Source: Bacteroidales bacterium (GTDB lineage Bacteria; Bacteroidota; Bacteroidia; Bacteroidales; Muribaculaceae). From it: a DNA stretch of 26,303 bases. The notes under the pieces were generated by a model, which worked only from the letters and a program-made list of their open reading frames with translations, did not search any database and was not told where the DNA came from. Both the position numbers and the translations under genes were made by a program. The first letter of the stretch is position 1. Each line of letters opens with the position of its first letter. The stretch is taken from assembly GCA_004552725.1 (NCBI GenBank), contig SFNM01000020.1, forward strand, positions 1 through 26,303. The letters run 5' to 3'. This document shows, piece by piece, positions 8,062 through 16,977 of the stretch.

Positions 8062-9852
8062 TCAGTCAAGTTTCAGCACGGCGAGGAAGGCCTTCTGCGG
8101 CACCTCTACCGAGCCGATTTGCTTCATTCGCTTCTTACCCTTCTTTTGCTTTTCGAGGAGTTTGCGCTTACGCGAAATATCGCCACCGTAACATTTGGCT
8201 GTCACATCTTTGCGCACGGCCTTGATGGTTTCGCGAGCAATGATTTTGGCACCGATAGCGGCTTGCACTGCAATGTCGAATTGCTGGCGCGGAATGAGCT
8301 CTTTAAGTTTTTCGCACATGCGCCGGCCGAAAGTCACGGCATTGTCGGCATGTGTGAGAGTGGAGAGAGCATCTACACTTTCGCCATTGAGCAAAATGTC
8401 GAGTTTTACCAACTTCGACTCGCGGAAGCCGTTAATATGGTAGTCGAACGATGCATATCCTTTAGAAATGCTCTTGAGTTTGTCGTAGAAGTCAATCACG
8501 ATTTCGCCCAATGGCATGTCGAAAGTGAGTTCCATACGGTGACCGCCCGAGATGTATTCTTGGCGCACCAGTTCGCCACGCTTACTCAAGCACAGTGTCA
8601 TAATCGGGCCGATAAATTCGGGCGTAGTGATGACCGAGGCGCGGATGTACGGCTCTTCGATGTGCTCGATGAGAGTGAGGTCGGGCAATCCGGAGGGGTT
8701 GTGGACTTCAGTGACGTTGCCTTTTTTATCGAAAACGCGATACGACACGTTGGGCACGGTGGTGATAACGTCCATATCAAACTCACGGCCAAGTCGTTCT
8801 TGAATGATTTCCATGTGCAGCAGACCAAGGAAGCCGCAACGGAAACCAAATCCCAAAGCCGCCGACGACTCGGGTGTGAAAGTGAGGGAGGCGTCATTGA
8901 GTTGCAGTTTTTCCAACGAAGCACGAAGATTTTCAAAGTCCTCTGTCTCAATGGGATAAACGCCGGCAAACACCATCGGCTTCACTTCCTGGAAGCCGTG
9001 AATTGCCTCATCACATGGACGAGCCACATGGGTGATGGTGTCGCCCACTTTCACTTCGCGCGAGGTCTTGATACCTGAAATAATGTAGCCTACATTGCCG
9101 GCGGAGAGCGTTTTGCGAGGAGCAAGGTCGAGTTTGAGCACGCCTACTTCATCGGCATGGTATTCCTTGCCGGTAGCCACGAATTTCACGAAGTCATCAG
9201 TGGAAATTGAGCCGTTTTCAATCTTGAAATAGGCGATAATACCGCGGAATGGGTTGAACACCGAGTCAAAGATAAGTGCTTGCAACGGAGCATCAGGATC
9301 GCCCTCAGGTGCCGGGATACGCTCCACAATGGCTTCGAGTATTTCGGGAATGCCCATACCGGTTTTACCGCTTGCATGGATGATTTCATCATGATCGCAA
9401 CCGAGCATTTCCACAATTTGGTCGGCCACTTCGTCGGGATTGGCCGAGTCGAGGTCGCACTTATTGAGCACGGGAATAATTTCCAAATTATTATCGATAG
9501 CCATGTAGAGGTTCGAAATGGTCTGTGCCTGAATACCTTGCGTGGCATCGACGATGAGAAGCGCTCCTTCGCATGCAGCGATGGAACGCGACACTTCATA
9601 AGAGAAGTCCACGTGGCCCGGAGTGTCAATCAAATTGAGCACATAGGGCTGTCCGTTGAGAGTATAATCCATCTGGATGGCGTGGCTCTTGATGGTGATG
9701 CCGCGCTCGCGTTCGAGGTCCATATTGTCGAGTACTTGCGCTTCCATGTCTTTAGCGGCAATGGTGTTGGTGTACTCTAACAAACGGTCGGCCAAGGTGG
9801 ATTTACCATGGTCGATGTGGGCTATGATGCAGAAGTTGCGAATATTTTTCAT
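8062..9852 (-). CDS. lepA: Elongation factor 4 (LepA), translation GTPase
   Basis: Ribosome-associated GTPase implicated in 30S biogenesis and back-translocation. The 596-residue length is typical. G1 is AHIDHGKST at residues 11-19, followed by the switch region with RERGITIKSHA, G3 as DTPGHVDFSYE and G4 as NKCDL. The C-terminal LepA-specific region has QIGSVEVPQKAFLAVLKLD at the end and KCYGGDISRKRKLLEKQKKGKKRMK before it. It begins 30 nt after dacA and is probably part of the typA-folP-dacA-lepA string. Confidence 0.97.
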   Translation of the reverse strand: MKNIRNFCIIAHIDHGKSTLADRLLEYTNTIAAKDMEAQVLDNMDLERERGITIKSHAIQMDYTLNGQPYVLNLIDTPGHVDFSYEVSRSIAACEGALLIVDATQGIQAQTISNLYMAIDNNLEIIPVLNKCDLDSANPDEVADQIVEMLGCDHDEIIHASGKTGMGIPEILEAIVERIPAPEGDPDAPLQALIFDSVFNPFRGIIAYFKIENGSISTDDFVKFVATGKEYHADEVGVLKLDLAPRKTLSAGNVGYIISGIKTSREVKVGDTITHVARPCDEAIHGFQEVKPMVFAGVYPIETEDFENLRASLEKLQLNDASLTFTPESSAALGFGFRCGFLGLLHMEIIQERLGREFDMDVITTVPNVSYRVFDKKGNVTEVHNPSGLPDLTLIEHIEEPYIRASVITTPEFIGPIMTLCLSKRGELVRQEYISGGHRMELTFDMPLGEIVIDFYDKLKSISKGYASFDYHINGFRESKLVKLDILLNGESVDALSTLTHADNAVTFGRRMCEKLKELIPRQQFDIAVQAAIGAKIIARETIKAVRKDVTAKCYGGDISRKRKLLEKQKKGKKRMKQIGSVEVPQKAFLAVLKLD

Positions 9853-9882
9853 TCGGTCTACGTGGAAATCAGTGAGAAAATG

Positions 9883-10662
9883 TTATTGTTCGACGGCGGT
9901 GGCAATTGCGTTGAGCCGATGCTCAAGTTCGGTAGAACTGAGGCGAGTAGTAAGTTTGCCGCGATGAGCTATAGAGATGTTGCCTGTTTCTTCCGACACC
10001 ACTACGGCCACTGCATCAGTGGCCTGCGCTATGCCCAAAGCGGAGCGATGGCGCAAGCCCATATAGCGAGGCAAATCGCTATCGTGACTCACCGGAAGAA
10101 TGCAACCGGCGGAGTTAAGCCGACCATGGGCTATGATGAGAGCACCGTCGTGAAGAGGCGAATTTTTGAAAAAGATGTTTTCGATGAGTCGCGAGTTGGG
10201 CGCGGAGTCAATAATGTCGCCCGACTTTGCATAGTTGTCCAATGGAATACTCTGCTCAATGACTATGAGCGCACCGGTTTTGGAACGCGACATATTGATG
10301 CACGCATATACCACCGGGAGCACCCATGCCACCGATTTCTCGGCATCGTCAGTGCGATGATGCAGTATCTTCGCCAAAAATCGCCATCGTCGGTGAGAGC
10401 CAAGTTCCACCAAAAAACGCTTGATTTGTTCTTGGAAAAGTATCACCAAAATCAACAGCCCGATACTCATAAACTTATTGAGAATGGTGCCAATAAGGCG
10501 CATCTCAAAAATTTCTGAAGCAACCACCCACACGATGATAAAAGCCATCACGCCATAGAATATGTTGATGGTGCCTGACTCTTTCATCAGGCGATAGATA
10601 TAAAATAGTAGCAACGCCACTATTATTATATCAATGATGTCTTTTATTCCAAAGGGTGGCAT
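9883..10662 (-). CDS. dacA: Diadenylate cyclase, CdaA type (c-di-AMP synthase)
   Basis: Condenses two ATP into the second messenger c-di-AMP, which in other bacteria controls potassium and osmolyte balance and envelope integrity. The 259-residue protein has the CdaA layout: three N-terminal membrane segments (about residues 9-22, 32-50 and 62-78), then the cytosolic DAC domain with the active-site motifs DGA (172-174) and RHR (204-206), plus the GALIVIE strand near 130-136. It starts 9 nt after the folP stop; a folP-dacA pair is common in Bacteroidetes and implies co-transcription. No c-di-AMP phosphodiesterase or receptor gene is recognisable in the window. Confidence 0.95.
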   Translation of the reverse strand: MPPFGIKDIIDIIIVALLLFYIYRLMKESGTINIFYGVMAFIIVWVVASEIFEMRLIGTILNKFMSIGLLILVILFQEQIKRFLVELGSHRRWRFLAKILHHRTDDAEKSVAWVLPVVYACINMSRSKTGALIVIEQSIPLDNYAKSGDIIDSAPNSRLIENIFFKNSPLHDGALIIAHGRLNSAGCILPVSHDSDLPRYMGLRHRSALGIAQATDAVAVVVSEETGNISIAHRGKLTTRLSSTELEHRLNAIATAVEQ

Positions 10663-10671
10663 AATTCGAGC

Positions 10672-11517
10672 TTAACTAAGGTAAGGGGCGGTTTTGCAAT
10701 ATATTTCTACAGCCTGACGAGCCTCGGCCACATCGTGCACGCGCAATATGGCGGCACCTTGTTGCAGCGCTATCGTATTGAGGACGGTGGTAGCATTGAG
10801 GGCTTGCTCAGGTGTGATATTGAGCAAGCGGAAAGCCATCGACTTGCGCGACAGTCCGGCAAGCACCGGGCGATGGAACAAGTCGAACATGTGCATCTCG
10901 GCCAACAGTTGATAGTTCTGCTCAAGGGTTTTGCTGAAGCCGAAACCGGGGTCGACGATGATATCGTTCACCCCAAGCATGGCCAACTGCTGCAAGCGGT
11001 CGCCAAGTTCGCTCAGTACATCGCGAGTGACGTGCTCGTAGGTGGTAAATCCCTGCATATCAGCAGGTGTGCCGCGCATGTGCATCAAGATGTAGGGCAC
11101 TTGCAACTCGGCCACCGTATTGAACATCTCAGCATCAAGATTGCCGCCGGCCACATCGTTGATGATGTGCGCACCGAGTTCTTCAACCGACACTCGAGCC
11201 ACATCGGCGCGGAATGTATCAACAGAAATCAAAGTATTCGGAGCCACAGCCTTAATAATCGGTAACGCACGACGCAAGCGGGCGATTTCTTCTTCGGGGG
11301 ACACTTCCGGGGCGCCGGGGCGAGTGGAATAAGCGCCGACATCGATGAAGTCGGCTCCTTCGGTCACCAGTTTGGCGGCACGCGCTGCTATCTCGGCTTC
11401 GCTTTGAGCGCGTGAACCGCTAAAAAACGAGTCGGGAGTCACGTTGAGTATACCCATCACCGTTGGACAGGTAAATTCGCGGAGTTGTCCGCCGATATTA
11501 AGGCTAAATGGTTGCAT
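10672..11517 (-). CDS. folP: Dihydropteroate synthase
   Basis: Folate synthesis enzyme joining p-aminobenzoate to the pterin pyrophosphate; target of sulfonamides. The 281-residue protein has all family signatures in order: MGILNVTPDSFF (21-32), DVGAYSTRPGA (59-69), ISVDTFRADVA, HIINDVAGG, ILMHMRGTP, IIVDPGFGFSKT and LAGLSRKSM. It begins 21 nt after typA and ends 9 nt before dacA. The sequence just before the start has TAGTATTTG, one base off the -7 spacing, so an internal promoter is possible but not claimed. Confidence 0.96.
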   Translation of the reverse strand: MQPFSLNIGGQLREFTCPTVMGILNVTPDSFFSGSRAQSEAEIAARAAKLVTEGADFIDVGAYSTRPGAPEVSPEEEIARLRRALPIIKAVAPNTLISVDTFRADVARVSVEELGAHIINDVAGGNLDAEMFNTVAELQVPYILMHMRGTPADMQGFTTYEHVTRDVLSELGDRLQQLAMLGVNDIIVDPGFGFSKTLEQNYQLLAEMHMFDLFHRPVLAGLSRKSMAFRLLNITPEQALNATTVLNTIALQQGAAILRVHDVAEARQAVEIYCKTAPYLS

Positions 11518-11538
11518 GATTTTATCAAATACTATAAA

Positions 11539-13335
11539 TTATCTGTTGGCACGTTTGCGCTCGATTTCATCAAGAATAATTTTGCGCAGACGGATGTGGT
11601 GCGGAGTCACTTCCACATACTCATCTTCTTTGATGTATTCCAATGCTTCTTCCAATGAGAAGACCACTGGCGGCACGATGCGGGCTTTTTCATCAGCGCC
11701 TGATGCGCGCATATTGGTGAGTTTTTTCGATTTGGTCACATTGACCACAATATCGTTGTCCTTGGCATTTTCGCCTACCACCTGGCCTGCGTAAACTTCT
11801 TCTTGCGGGAAGATGAAGAAGCGACCACGGTCTTGCAACTTGTCGATGGCGTATGCGTAGGCGGTACCGGCTTCCAAGGCGATGAGCGAGCCGTTGGTAC
11901 GACGTTCGATGTCGCCTTTCCATGGCTGGTATTCCAAGAAACGGTGCGACATAATTGCTTCACCGGCAGAAGCCGTGAGCACGTTATTGCGAAGGCCGAT
12001 GATACCACGCGATGGGATTTGGAATTCGAGGTGGATACGATCGCCTTGGGCGTTCATCGACACCATCTCACCCTTTCGGCGAGTCACCATATCAATGATT
12101 TTCGAGGAATATTCTTCGGTGACGTTGATGGTGAGTAATTCCACCGGTTCACACTTTTGGCCGTCGATTTCCTTGACAATTACTTGAGGCTGCCCCACTT
12201 GCAATTCGTAGCCTTCGCGACGCATTGTCTCGATAAGCACCGAAAGGTGAAGCACACCGCGACCATACACAGTCCAAATATCGCGGTGCGGATCTTTTTG
12301 CACACGCAGGGCCAAATTGCGGTCAAGTTCGCGAGTGAGGCGGTCGCCGATGTGGCGCGAAGTCACATACTTGCCGTCGCGACCGAAGAAGGGGCTGTCG
12401 TTGATAGTGAAAGTCATCGACATAGTCGGCTCGTCGATGGCAATGCGTGGTAGTGGCTCAGGATTGTTGGCATCAGCCACAGTATCGCCGATTTCAAAGC
12501 CTTCCAAACCGATGATGGCGCAAATGTCTCCACTCGATACTTCGCTCACACGCTTGCGGCCCATACCTTCGAAGGTATGAAGTTCTTTGATACGTTGCTT
12601 TATCACAGACCCGTCGGCGCGACACAAAGCAATGTCCATACCCTCGCGCAAGGTGCCGCGATGCACGCGACCCACTGCAATACGGCCTACATAGTTGGAG
12701 AAGTCCAACGACGTGATGAGCATCTGAGCGTCGCCCTCCAAAGTGGTTGGCTCGGGAATATGCTCGATGATGGTATCGAGTAGCGGGGTTATGTCGGAAG
12801 TGGGTTGTTGCCAATCGGTGCTCATCCAGCCGTTTTTAGCAGAGCCGAAAATGGTGGGGAAGTCGAGTTGGTCTTCTGTAGCATTAAGGCTGAACATCAA
12901 GTCGAATACCATATCCTGCACCTCTGAGGGGCGGCAATTGGGCTTATCTACTTTGTTCACTACCACCACGGGCTTCAACCCGATTTGGATAGCCTTTTGG
13001 AGAACGAAACGAGTTTGAGGCATCGGGCCTTCAAATGCGTCGACCAACAGCAAGCAGCCGTCGGCCATATTCAACACACGTTCCACCTCGCCGCCGAAGT
13101 CGGCGTGGCCCGGGGTGTCAATAATGTTGATTTTCGTGCCTTTGTAGTTAATCGACACGTTTTTTGAAAGAATCGTTATGCCGCGTTCACGTTCGAGGTC
13201 ATTGTTGTCGAGAATCAGTTCGCCTGCGTTTTGATTGTCGCGAAACAAATGTCCCGCGAGCAGCATCTTGTCAACCAAAGTTGTTTTGCCATGGTCGACG
13301 TGTGCGATGATGGCGATGTTTCTAATGTTTTGCAT
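11539..13335 (-). CDS. typA: Translational GTPase TypA/BipA
   Basis: Ribosome-binding GTPase needed for ribosome assembly and stress or cold adaptation in other bacteria. The 598-residue length is standard. G1 is AHVDHGKTT at 11-19, followed by NDLERERGITILSKN, DTPGHADFGGEVERVL (G3) and VVNKVDKP (G4). The BipA-specific C-terminal half includes PSRGIIGLRNNVLTASAGEA and the tail DEYVEVTPHHIRLRK. A consensus promoter ends 24 nt before the ATG. First gene of a long same-strand run: typA, folP, dacA, lepA. Confidence 0.97.
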   Translation of the reverse strand: MQNIRNIAIIAHVDHGKTTLVDKMLLAGHLFRDNQNAGELILDNNDLERERGITILSKNVSINYKGTKINIIDTPGHADFGGEVERVLNMADGCLLLVDAFEGPMPQTRFVLQKAIQIGLKPVVVVNKVDKPNCRPSEVQDMVFDLMFSLNATEDQLDFPTIFGSAKNGWMSTDWQQPTSDITPLLDTIIEHIPEPTTLEGDAQMLITSLDFSNYVGRIAVGRVHRGTLREGMDIALCRADGSVIKQRIKELHTFEGMGRKRVSEVSSGDICAIIGLEGFEIGDTVADANNPEPLPRIAIDEPTMSMTFTINDSPFFGRDGKYVTSRHIGDRLTRELDRNLALRVQKDPHRDIWTVYGRGVLHLSVLIETMRREGYELQVGQPQVIVKEIDGQKCEPVELLTINVTEEYSSKIIDMVTRRKGEMVSMNAQGDRIHLEFQIPSRGIIGLRNNVLTASAGEAIMSHRFLEYQPWKGDIERRTNGSLIALEAGTAYAYAIDKLQDRGRFFIFPQEEVYAGQVVGENAKDNDIVVNVTKSKKLTNMRASGADEKARIVPPVVFSLEEALEYIKEDEYVEVTPHHIRLRKIILDEIERKRANR

Positions 13336-13358
13336 ACGCTATTGGATGAATTAGATTG

Positions 13359-13390
13359 CAAAGTTACAATTTTTTCCGTTCATAGCCAAA
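13359..13390 (-). promoter_or_regulatory. Bacteroidetes-type promoter for typA
   Basis: On the minus strand: TTTG at 13390-13387, exactly 20 bp of spacer, and TAACTTTG at 13366-13359. The predicted start near 13353 leaves a leader of about 18 nt to the ATG at 13335. Confidence 0.8.
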
Positions 13391-13529
13391 TTCAGCCGCT
13401 CTATCCCATAAAAAAACCAAAAAAACGTCCTGTTGCAGAGTCCAAGGGCAAATGCAATATAAACGAAAATGTTTGAAAAATTCAAATAAGGAATTTGATA
13501 AAAATTTGTTAAAAGGTGATGGGCGGTGT

Positions 13530-13560
13530 TGACGCAGGATGTTTTTTGTACTAACTTTGC
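13530..13560 (+). promoter_or_regulatory. Bacteroidetes-type promoter for the orphan exported gene
   Basis: TTG at 13530-13532, a 20-bp spacer, and TAACTTTG at 13553-13560. It ends 19 nt before the ATG at 13579, supporting that ATG over the in-frame TTG at 13573. Confidence 0.7.
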
Positions 13561-13578
13561 AAAAAACAAGCATTGGTT

Positions 13579-14097
13579 ATGAGGAAGATAGTATGTATCA
13601 TCGTTTGCGCTATCGCGGCCTGCTTGGGATTGCAGTCGCAGTCGTCCTTTGGAGTGTGTGAAGATGTGACTATTGTGTCCTATCCGATTGCGTTACCGCA
13701 GAAGTATCAAGAATTGATAAAGCACACGGTGGCTTTCTACCTCAAAATGGAGATAGCGAGTTACGATGAAATTCGCCATCCGTTGGTACTGCTTCATATA
13801 AGTGAGTCCAAAGGACGGAAGATGATATATCTCTCCGAACATAGAAAGAAGGATATGGAATACTGCCGATATTATTGTAAGTTTGGATACTACACGGTTT
13901 ATTCATCTGACTCGATATGGGAGAATTTCAGATGCGAGGGCGATGTCGACACCTTGAGTTTCCGCCGAAAGATAGGCATTTACGACCCACCGGAGTGGTT
14001 GGTAGAAGAAACAGATTCCACATTCGAAGTACGTTTTAGTCCTGTTGATTTACCGTCCTACTCAATAAAGATTGACGACACTCGCGACATGGATTGA
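13579..14097 (+). CDS. Hypothetical exported protein
   Basis: Protein of 172 residues that I do not recognise. The N-terminus MRKIVCIIVCAIAACLGLQ is a short signal peptide: Arg-Lys followed by a hydrophobic core. IAAC at 12-15 could act as a lipobox, though the signal would be very short, so cleavage near residue 20 and a soluble periplasmic product is an alternative. The mature part is rich in Tyr, Asp and Glu and has several more cysteines (for example CRYYCKFGYY). No known domain, enzyme motif or repeat is visible. It has its own promoter, is separate from typA (divergent), and stops 56 nt before uvrA, which has another promoter. It may be lineage-restricted. Confidence 0.75.
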   Translation: MRKIVCIIVCAIAACLGLQSQSSFGVCEDVTIVSYPIALPQKYQELIKHTVAFYLKMEIASYDEIRHPLVLLHISESKGRKMIYLSEHRKKDMEYCRYYCKFGYYTVYSSDSIWENFRCEGDVDTLSFRRKIGIYDPPEWLVEETDSTFEVRFSPVDLPSYSIKIDDTRDMD

Positions 14098-14103
14098 AAT
14101 TTG

Positions 14104-14135
14104 TTTGCGCCTTTGGGCGAAATTGCTTAACTTTG
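14104..14135 (+). promoter_or_regulatory. Bacteroidetes-type promoter for uvrA
   Basis: TTTG at 14104-14107, exactly 20 bp of spacer, and TAACTTTG at 14128-14135, ending 19 nt before the uvrA ATG. The spacer contains a small inverted repeat CGCC-TTTG-GGCG (14108-14119), which could be a protein site or a weak hairpin for the upstream gene. Confidence 0.8.
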
Positions 14136-14153
14136 CAAGTTAATTGATAATCA

Positions 14154-16940
14154 ATGAGCAAAGAAAGCATCATCATAAAAGGGGCGCGAGTCAACAATCT
14201 GAAGAATGTTGATTTGGAGTTGCCTCGCGGTAAGTTTATTGTAGTAACGGGGTTGAGCGGCTCCGGCAAATCGTCGTTGGCGTTCGACACCTTGTATGCC
14301 GAAGGGCGACGGCGCTATGTAGAGAGTCTTTCGTCATACGCCCGTCAGTTTTTGGGCAAGATGAGCAAGCCCGAATGTGATTATATCAAGGGCTTGCCGC
14401 CGGCGGTGGCTATTGAGCAGAAGGTGTCGACGCGCAATCCGCGGTCGACCGTAGGCACTTCCACCGAAATTTACGACTATTTACGACTGCTGTTTGGCCG
14501 TATCGGACGCACGTTCTCGCCCAAAAGCGGCGTGGAGGTGTCGAAGCACACGGTGGAAGATGTGACCAACGCTGCGCTGGCGTGCGGCATCGGCACTCGC
14601 ATCGCTGTCCTTGCCACTATTCACCTGCCCGAAGGGCGCTCAATGCAGACTCAACTCGACATTCTCACCAAAGAGGGCTACACGCGTGTGGTGGTCGACG
14701 GTGAGTTCGTTGACATCAACGACGCGCTTGGCGACTCGCGCATCGCCACTGCCACGGCAGTGGATTTGTTAATCGACCGATTGGCGGTGGCCGAGGGCGA
14801 TGAACTCTCGCGCTTGGCCGAGAGCGTGGAGACTGCTTTCTTCGAAGGCAATGGTCGATGCTCGCTATTGGTATACGACCGCCCGGAGGGGCCGCGACGC
14901 ATGGATTTCTCGCACCGGTTCGAAGCCGACGGCATCACATTCGTGGAGCCGTCCGACCAAATGTTCAATTTCAATAATCCCTACGGTGCTTGTCCCAATT
15001 GCGAAGGGTTCGGCACCGCTTTGGGCATTGATGAAGACTTGGTGGTGCCACGCCAGGAACTGAGCATTTACGATGATGCCGTGGCGGCATGGCGCGGGCC
15101 TACCATGAGCGAATGGAAGCAATTGTTCATTTCCCACGCGTCCGAAGTCGACTTTCCCATCCATCGTCCGTATTTCAAACTCACCGAGCAGCAACGGCGC
15201 GACCTATGGGACGGTTTCGGCCGGTGGCCCGGCATTTACGGCTTCTTCAAGTGGATGGAAACGCAGCAACACAAGATACAATATCGAGTGATGCTGTCGC
15301 GCTATCGCAGCAAAACCACCTGCCCGGTGTGCCATGGCTCGCGGTTGCGAGCCGATGCGCTGTATGTGAAAGTGGGCGGTGCAACCATTGCCGAGTTGGT
15401 GAAGATGCCGGTGGATAAATTGCGCCAATGGTTCGACAATTTACAACTCTGCGACACCGATGCACACATCGCTCAGCGTATACTTACCGAAATCCATAAT
15501 CGCTTGCAATATCTCACCGAAGTGGGGCTGGGTTACCTCACGCTCGACCGGCTGAGCAATTCGCTCTCCGGCGGCGAGAGTCAACGTATCAACTTGGCCA
15601 CCTCGCTGGGCAGTTCGTTGGTAGGCTCGCTGTACATCCTCGACGAGCCGTCGATTGGACTTCATCCGCGCGACACCGCGCGACTTATCGGAGTGTTGCG
15701 TAGGCTTCAACAATTAGGCAACACCGTGTTGGTGGTGGAACACGACGAAGAGATAATGCGAGCCGCCGACTATATAGTCGACGTAGGCCCTGCCGCCGGA
15801 TGCCATGGTGGCGAGATTGTGTTTGCCGGCACACCTGACCGGCTCACCGAAGCCTCCAACTCCTACACTGCCAAATACCTCACCGGCGAGTTGGCCATAC
15901 CGCGGCCGACAACTCGCCGCAAATGGAAGGACTACATAGAAATCACCCATGCCACAGCACACAACCTCAAAGACATCAGTGTGAAATTTCCTTTGGGCAT
16001 TATGACCGTGGTGACCGGTGTGAGCGGTTCGGGCAAATCCACTTTGGTGGGCAATATTCTCTACCGCGCCTTAGGTCGCCATTTCGACACGGAGACAGCC
16101 GTGCCCGGGCGTTTCGGCGAACTGCGCGGCGACCTTAAGCGACTCAGCGGAGTGGAATTTGTAGACCAAAACCCCATCGGACGCTCCACACGCTCAAATC
16201 CCGCCACCTATCTCAAAGCCTACGACGAAATACGCGAATTGTATGCTTCGCAACAATCAGCGCGCCAGATGGGCTTCACTCCCGCTTATTTCTCTTTCAA
16301 CACCGAGGGTGGGCGGTGCGAAGAATGTAAAGGCGACGGCTACATCACCATCCCGATGCAATTCTTGGCCGACGTGGTGATAAAATGCGAGAGTTGCAAC
16401 GGGCAGCGCTTCAAGCGCGAAGTGCTACAAGTGCGCTACCGCAACAAGAACATCAACGACATCTTGGATATGAGCGTGGAAGAAGCCATCAACTTCTTCA
16501 AGGAAGTTGACGGCACGCAAGAGCGACGCATCGTGCGGCGACTCCAACCGCTGCTCGACGTGGGCTTGGGCTATGTGAAATTAGGTCAGTCGTCATCGAC
16601 CCTGTCGGGTGGCGAAAATCAGCGTGTGAAGTTGGCTTCGTTCCTTGCCGAAGAACGTCCGCAGCCTACAATGCTTATATTCGACGAGCCAACCACCGGC
16701 CTACACTTCCAAGATGTAAATGTGCTGCTCAATTCATTCAACCGCTTGATTGCCAAAGGTCATTCTATCGTGATAATCGAGCATAATCCCGAGGTGATAA
16801 AATGTGCCGATTGGATTATCGACTTAGGACCCGACGGCGGCGATGCCGGTGGCGAAATCGTGGGCGAAGGCACTCCGGAACAACTCGCCGACAACCCTCG
16901 CAGCCTCACCGCCAAATTTTTATTTGGAAAAATTGGTTGA
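14154..16940 (+). CDS. uvrA: Excinuclease ABC subunit A
   Basis: Damage-recognition ATPase of nucleotide excision repair; a dimer that loads UvrB. The 928-residue protein has two ABC modules: Walker A GLSGSGKSS (33-41) and GVSGSGKST (622-630), signatures LSGGESQR (from 471) and LSGGENQR (from 817), and Walker B-type YILDEPSIGLH and LIFDEPTTGLH. Cys pairs are visible at CPNC (280-283), CPVC (about 390-393) and CEECKGDGY with CESCNG in the second half. The upstream CxxC that E. coli UvrA has near residue 253 is absent; the region reads FSHRFEADGITF. I recall this from other Bacteroidetes UvrA proteins, so it is probably not a defect. It has its own promoter 19 nt before the ATG. Confidence 0.97.
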   Translation: MSKESIIIKGARVNNLKNVDLELPRGKFIVVTGLSGSGKSSLAFDTLYAEGRRRYVESLSSYARQFLGKMSKPECDYIKGLPPAVAIEQKVSTRNPRSTVGTSTEIYDYLRLLFGRIGRTFSPKSGVEVSKHTVEDVTNAALACGIGTRIAVLATIHLPEGRSMQTQLDILTKEGYTRVVVDGEFVDINDALGDSRIATATAVDLLIDRLAVAEGDELSRLAESVETAFFEGNGRCSLLVYDRPEGPRRMDFSHRFEADGITFVEPSDQMFNFNNPYGACPNCEGFGTALGIDEDLVVPRQELSIYDDAVAAWRGPTMSEWKQLFISHASEVDFPIHRPYFKLTEQQRRDLWDGFGRWPGIYGFFKWMETQQHKIQYRVMLSRYRSKTTCPVCHGSRLRADALYVKVGGATIAELVKMPVDKLRQWFDNLQLCDTDAHIAQRILTEIHNRLQYLTEVGLGYLTLDRLSNSLSGGESQRINLATSLGSSLVGSLYILDEPSIGLHPRDTARLIGVLRRLQQLGNTVLVVEHDEEIMRAADYIVDVGPAAGCHGGEIVFAGTPDRLTEASNSYTAKYLTGELAIPRPTTRRKWKDYIEITHATAHNLKDISVKFPLGIMTVVTGVSGSGKSTLVGNILYRALGRHFDTETAVPGRFGELRGDLKRLSGVEFVDQNPIGRSTRSNPATYLKAYDEIRELYASQQSARQMGFTPAYFSFNTEGGRCEECKGDGYITIPMQFLADVVIKCESCNGQRFKREVLQVRYRNKNINDILDMSVEEAINFFKEVDGTQERRIVRRLQPLLDVGLGYVKLGQSSSTLSGGENQRVKLASFLAEERPQPTMLIFDEPTTGLHFQDVNVLLNSFNRLIAKGHSIVIIEHNPEVIKCADWIIDLGPDGGDAGGEIVGEGTPEQLADNPRSLTAKFLFGKIG

Positions 16941-16965
16941 TATAGGCAAAAAATTGCTAAATTTG
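16933..16965 (+). promoter_or_regulatory. Bacteroidetes-type promoter for aroE
   Basis: TAAATTTG at 16958-16965 is a perfect -7 element. The -33 is less clear: TTG at 16933 (22-bp spacer) or 16937 (18-bp spacer), both straddling the uvrA stop. It would start transcription near 16971, only 6-13 nt before the candidate ATGs. Confidence 0.6.
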
Positions 16966-16977
16966 CACTTTCAATGA

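Larger units (their letters stand above)
13336..13578. other. Divergent promoter region between typA and the orphan exported gene
   Basis: A/T-rich gap of 243 bp with a consensus promoter at each end facing outwards (13359-13390 minus, 13530-13560 plus). The middle has poly-A stretches; I see no reading frame, strong hairpin or repeat in it. Confidence 0.6.

Noticed and set aside
8119..9078. Plus-strand reading frame of 319 codons
   Set aside because: Antisense to lepA; no recognisable domain, promoter or start context.
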